Assembly: GCA_023653785.1 (NCBI GenBank)
Contig: JAMKCH010035375.1
Coordinates: 27,388 to 91,387 of the forward strand
Direction: 5' to 3'
Length of the DNA stretch: 64,000 nucleotides
DNA from: Ophioderma brevispina
Taxonomy: Eukaryota > Echinodermata > Ophiuroidea > Amphilepidida > Ophiodermatidae
In this document: one piece after another, positions 61,053 to 64,000 of the stretch
How the letters are laid out: every line of letters begins with the position of its first letter
Position numbering within the stretch: position 1 is the stretch's first letter
Program-made: the position numbers and the translations under genes
The notes under the pieces: model-generated
Database searches by the model: none
Seen by the model: the letters and a program-made list of their open reading frames with translations, nothing else
Told to the model about the DNA's origin: nothing

Positions 61053-61431
61053 CGACCAGAGTAATCCCTATATGCCTTCTGCACTTCTTGCAGACGACAC
61101 AAAAACTGCTTAATTATTGGTTATGAATGCGGTTCCTGTTTGATAGTTTATTTTTTGTGTGCATTGACAAAAATTCATGAACGCTTAATATGAGAGAAGA
61201 AATATGATTGAACAAAAATCGTGCATTGATATTTGTCATTGCACGGTGCGTATGTTAATGAGCATAGGCAATACACTTAGAACGTTTACGCGCGACATTG
61301 GATTGATTCATTTTATGGGGGGTGTGTGCATTTTTTTGTTTGAAACATTACAGCCTTGAATTTCATGCCATATTCAGATTTTTTTCGTAAAAATATCTTC
61401 TGTAATAACGTTTATGAATTAGGTTAAAGGC

Positions 61432-61500
61432 TGACTCAGAGATTTTGAAATATATAATTTTTGTGCAGCAATTATAAATAGTCATCTAGAATATACTCAC
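61432..61500 (+). repeat. Dispersed repeat fragment (second copy)
   Basis: This is the second copy of the GGCTGACTCAGAGATTTTG repeat seen at about 48642. The rest of 60733-61945 is unassigned and holds no DHX38 exon that I could find. Confidence 0.6.
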
Positions 61501-61949
61501 CAAGGTTGTGAGATTGTTCTATTTTATACATGATATTACGAGGATCCAAACTAGTGCATTGTTTTGTGCTTCAAAAAAGGGCCTTCAGACACCTTTCTAT
61601 TGCCACATTAAAAATTTTGGTGAGCACCATGACTAGTAGCGGTCCCATGCTTGCATCAGTACGCCCAAACCATATACGTCCTGGCACCAAGAATCTTGCT
61701 CATTTTTGTACCTACCCCAAGGCTCCACTTGCGGGGAAGGACCTGGATGAGGGTTACTAGTTGGATCTTCTGTAAGGATACATGATTAAAAAAGAACAAT
61801 CTACAACCCTTTGGTGGTATATTCTATTTGATCCATTAATACATTACAAAATGATCCAACTAGTGCATGAATGCCACACTGGTCACTAGGTGAGGAAGGA
61901 AGTGGAAGACGGTAGTCTCAGTGTGAGCGGGGTTTCTCGCCATGGGAAG

Positions 61950-64000
61950 TTTTAATGGAAGCTGAAATAATTTTGCCCCACAATATACTGCCATATAATA
62001 CAAAACATGATTAACATGTTACGTAGGCACATCTGTATCAAAGCATTAAAGTTATAATCAAACCGGCGCTCCTCACCGTATGAGCATGTGGTAAGGATGC
62101 AAGGCCCCATCCCTCGCTTACTCGGACTGCCTTTGCGACAGGATTGGTTTGGCCACGATTTGTTTGCTTGACTGGTAATGACGTCTTTCATATAAATATT
62201 CGGAAAACGTTGTGGCGTTTCCTCCATCCTGTGATCCATTAATCAGATATGTTCACTCCTAAGTGAAAAGCCCAAAGATTCGCCTGACCTTCTAAGTCAT
62301 GAGCATGCGGGTAAAGGGCGATGTTATGTCCAGTGACGAGGCTTTCACTTTCAACGCATCAGAGATGAGGGAAGTGACACAGCGTGAAAATGTTAGGTTT
62401 GTGTGCAGGTTTGTAAGGTTTAGTTGTAGTGATGAAGACGTGGTCAGATATTGAGGAGGGAATCCATAGATTTCCTTAAGCAGTAAGGTCACAGGGGGTG
62501 GTTAATATGTCGGAGAGCTCTGACTGGACACCAGCGTTTTATCCCAGGATCCGTAGTAATTTGGAAGCTCTGGAAGAACTATCGGCTGAGGTGCATAATT
62601 GAGGGTCTGTGTTTTGGCCATGAAACCAGCACGAGGAATTAGAGTGACATAGTGAGAATCCGAGAATCTCATATACTTATTGTCTGTAGATTAACGCATG
62701 AATTTCTGAAACCATGTCTGGTAGATGCAGCATCAGAAGGAATGCTGTCTTTCTAGTCAAAACGAGAAGAGTGGCTGCCTTTGCTACAAGCAGATCCTAC
62801 TTGACCTTAATTGCTGTAACTTTGTTAGTACCTTCGCCCAGAATTGTTAACGGTGGAAGAGACGTATGCAATTCAGGGGGGGTGCTCCCAATTTATTGTA
62901 AAGCCGTCTTCTCACCCAGGTCTTTCTAGTCCGCTAGACAACGGCAGAATGTTGGAGATGGTATTTTGTTGTATGCAAACAGATCTACTATGGGCCATAA
63001 AAAGTCTTGAAAAATTATCTGGCATACACGGTTGTTGAAATGCCACTCCAAAGTTGATCCTGAATAAGCTATCATTTTGGCTCTGATTTTCTTGTGAAAA
63101 TGCTGTCTTTCTAAGACAGTTGATAACTTTCGGTAGAAAAAAAAAAAAAAAAGTTTGCCTGTAGGGTAGTTGAATGATACTGGAACCAAGAGAGGAGGCG
63201 GATGGTTTGCAAGCACCTGAGCAACTCTTGTCCTCCTGGTGGTGATGTAGGCAACTACAGTGGAATGTCTGATTGATTTTCACTGACTTCCAGAAACCAT
63301 CTGTTTGAATCGCTTAAGGAGGCGTGTTGGTTAGCCCGCTAGCAACTCTAGTATATCTGTAAGGAGATTCCTTATTAACTTTGACACATCTCCTTATTTG
63401 GTGGGATCTCATGCATGCTTCCCAACCTATCTTCGAAGCATCCGTGACTTCTCAAGTATTGTGATTATCCTGGATCTGAGGCAAAATTCTATCGGTGTTG
63501 AGACCGAGGACGCCGTTAGATCACTTGGAGTATTGTACCGTCAATAGGCCACGGCTGTGGATTCTTCTGACCCGTATGAAAGACGGCCACCGTAGGGTAC
63601 AAACGTTGATTAATCTTCCAATTCAACCTGATATTGAAGGAGTGGATCGCACCAGCCAGTCGTTTGTAGAATTAATCACACTCGGGAATTATATAAATCA
63701 ACGGCCCCCCTTATCCACAATGCAGAAGGTGGCTGACGAACTCCCTATAAACGTCAATAGCCTTCTGGAGCAACCGTAGGTAATAACGTCTGGAAGCTAG
63801 ATCAAAGAAGAACTGAATGCTCTTGAGAAGTCTAGTGGAGTGGGTAGCGTAGAAGATTCCACGCTGAACGGCCCGGAGTGATGGATACCCGAAGGATGGA
63901 GGATGAGTGTTGAGCATTGGCGTTGTCTCTTAACTTTCTTCCATACACCACGTCCAATCATCAAAGACATTTCTGGAACTCCCAATTCTGTCTACCCTTG
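61950..64000 (-). pseudogene. Decayed DIRS-type retroelement (RT end, RNase H, tyrosine recombinase)
   Basis: The minus strand, read with frame changes, gives DIRS blocks in the correct order. An IGRL-containing RT-end segment lies near 63620. RNase H TDASKIGWEA is at about 63445 (GWGA expected). STLEWHFNNRV then PIVDLFAYNK is at about 63020-62960, a block typical of DIRS pol. The tyrosine recombinase follows with TRKTAFLLML and VSEIHA (about 62740-62697), IPRAGFMAKTQ (about 62640-62605), TTTKPYKPAHKPN (about 62420-62380) and AHDL followed by WAFHLGVNI (about 62305-62260). The last block is RFPNIYMKDVITSQAN (about 62205-62150), which holds the expected tyrosine. Stops and frameshifts make it inactive. 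The 5' part continues past 64000. It lies upstream of the first visible DHX38 exon, on the same strand. Confidence 0.87.

Noticed and set aside
60733..61945. Search for the next upstream DHX38 exon
   Set aside because: No stretch encoding the expected segment before DNML was found on the minus strand. The exon is probably beyond the DIRS relic, outside the window.

Overview
This is a eukaryotic nuclear window. The only host gene I can support has introns with standard splice sites, and the rest is AT-rich DNA packed with decayed transposable elements, inverted-repeat elements and tandem arrays. The element mix (DIRS-type tyrosine-recombinase, L2/CR1-like and Jockey/I-like LINE, and Ty3/Gypsy relics, plus many small palindromic elements) and the frequent TAGGCCT-like words suggest a marine invertebrate deuterostome, perhaps an echinoderm. 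That is an inference from composition only.

The host gene is the 3' part of PRP16/DHX38, the DEAH-box ATPase of the second catalytic step of pre-mRNA splicing, on the minus strand. Seven exons lie between 60732 and 50038. Together they encode the last 310 residues (C-terminal helicase accessory domains and basic tail) and the stop codon, with no frame break. The ATPase core and N-terminus lie beyond 64000. One intron has a GC-AG boundary with the usual GCAAGT donor. The introns carry several small inverted-repeat elements, a long fold-back at 59.9-60.5 kb and a 4 kb GC-rich insertion at 53.4-57.8 kb.

Layout: 0-2.9 kb is mostly unassigned with two palindromic elements. 3.0-5.2 kb is a dead minus-strand LINE. 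5.66-6.62 kb is a large fold-back element. 9.2-9.65 kb has a palindrome and a polypurine tract. 11.3-15.0 kb is a family of decayed units with CGCGC..GCGCG cores. 15.48-15.63 kb is a tight hairpin. 20.0-22.15 kb is a second dead LINE. 22.4-23.2 kb is a 90-bp minisatellite, followed by a small palindromic element. 25.2-27.0 kb is a third dead LINE, of another clade. 28.9-31.0 kb is an LTR-element relic. 32.0-36.8 kb is a decayed minus-strand copy of a large multi-copy protein family. 39.3-41.1 kb is an array of about 13 TGACCT-rich units. 41.2-50.0 kb is mostly unassigned, with several inverted-repeat elements. 50.0-60.7 kb is PRP16. 62.0-64.0 kb is a decayed DIRS element that, if the gene continues past the window, sits in an upstream PRP16 intron.

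No operon-like or multi-gene system is visible. The unusual signals are structural: long inverted repeats, nested elements, and a GC-rich insertion flanked by inverted copies of intron sequence. Percent identities and element boundaries were judged by eye and are approximate.
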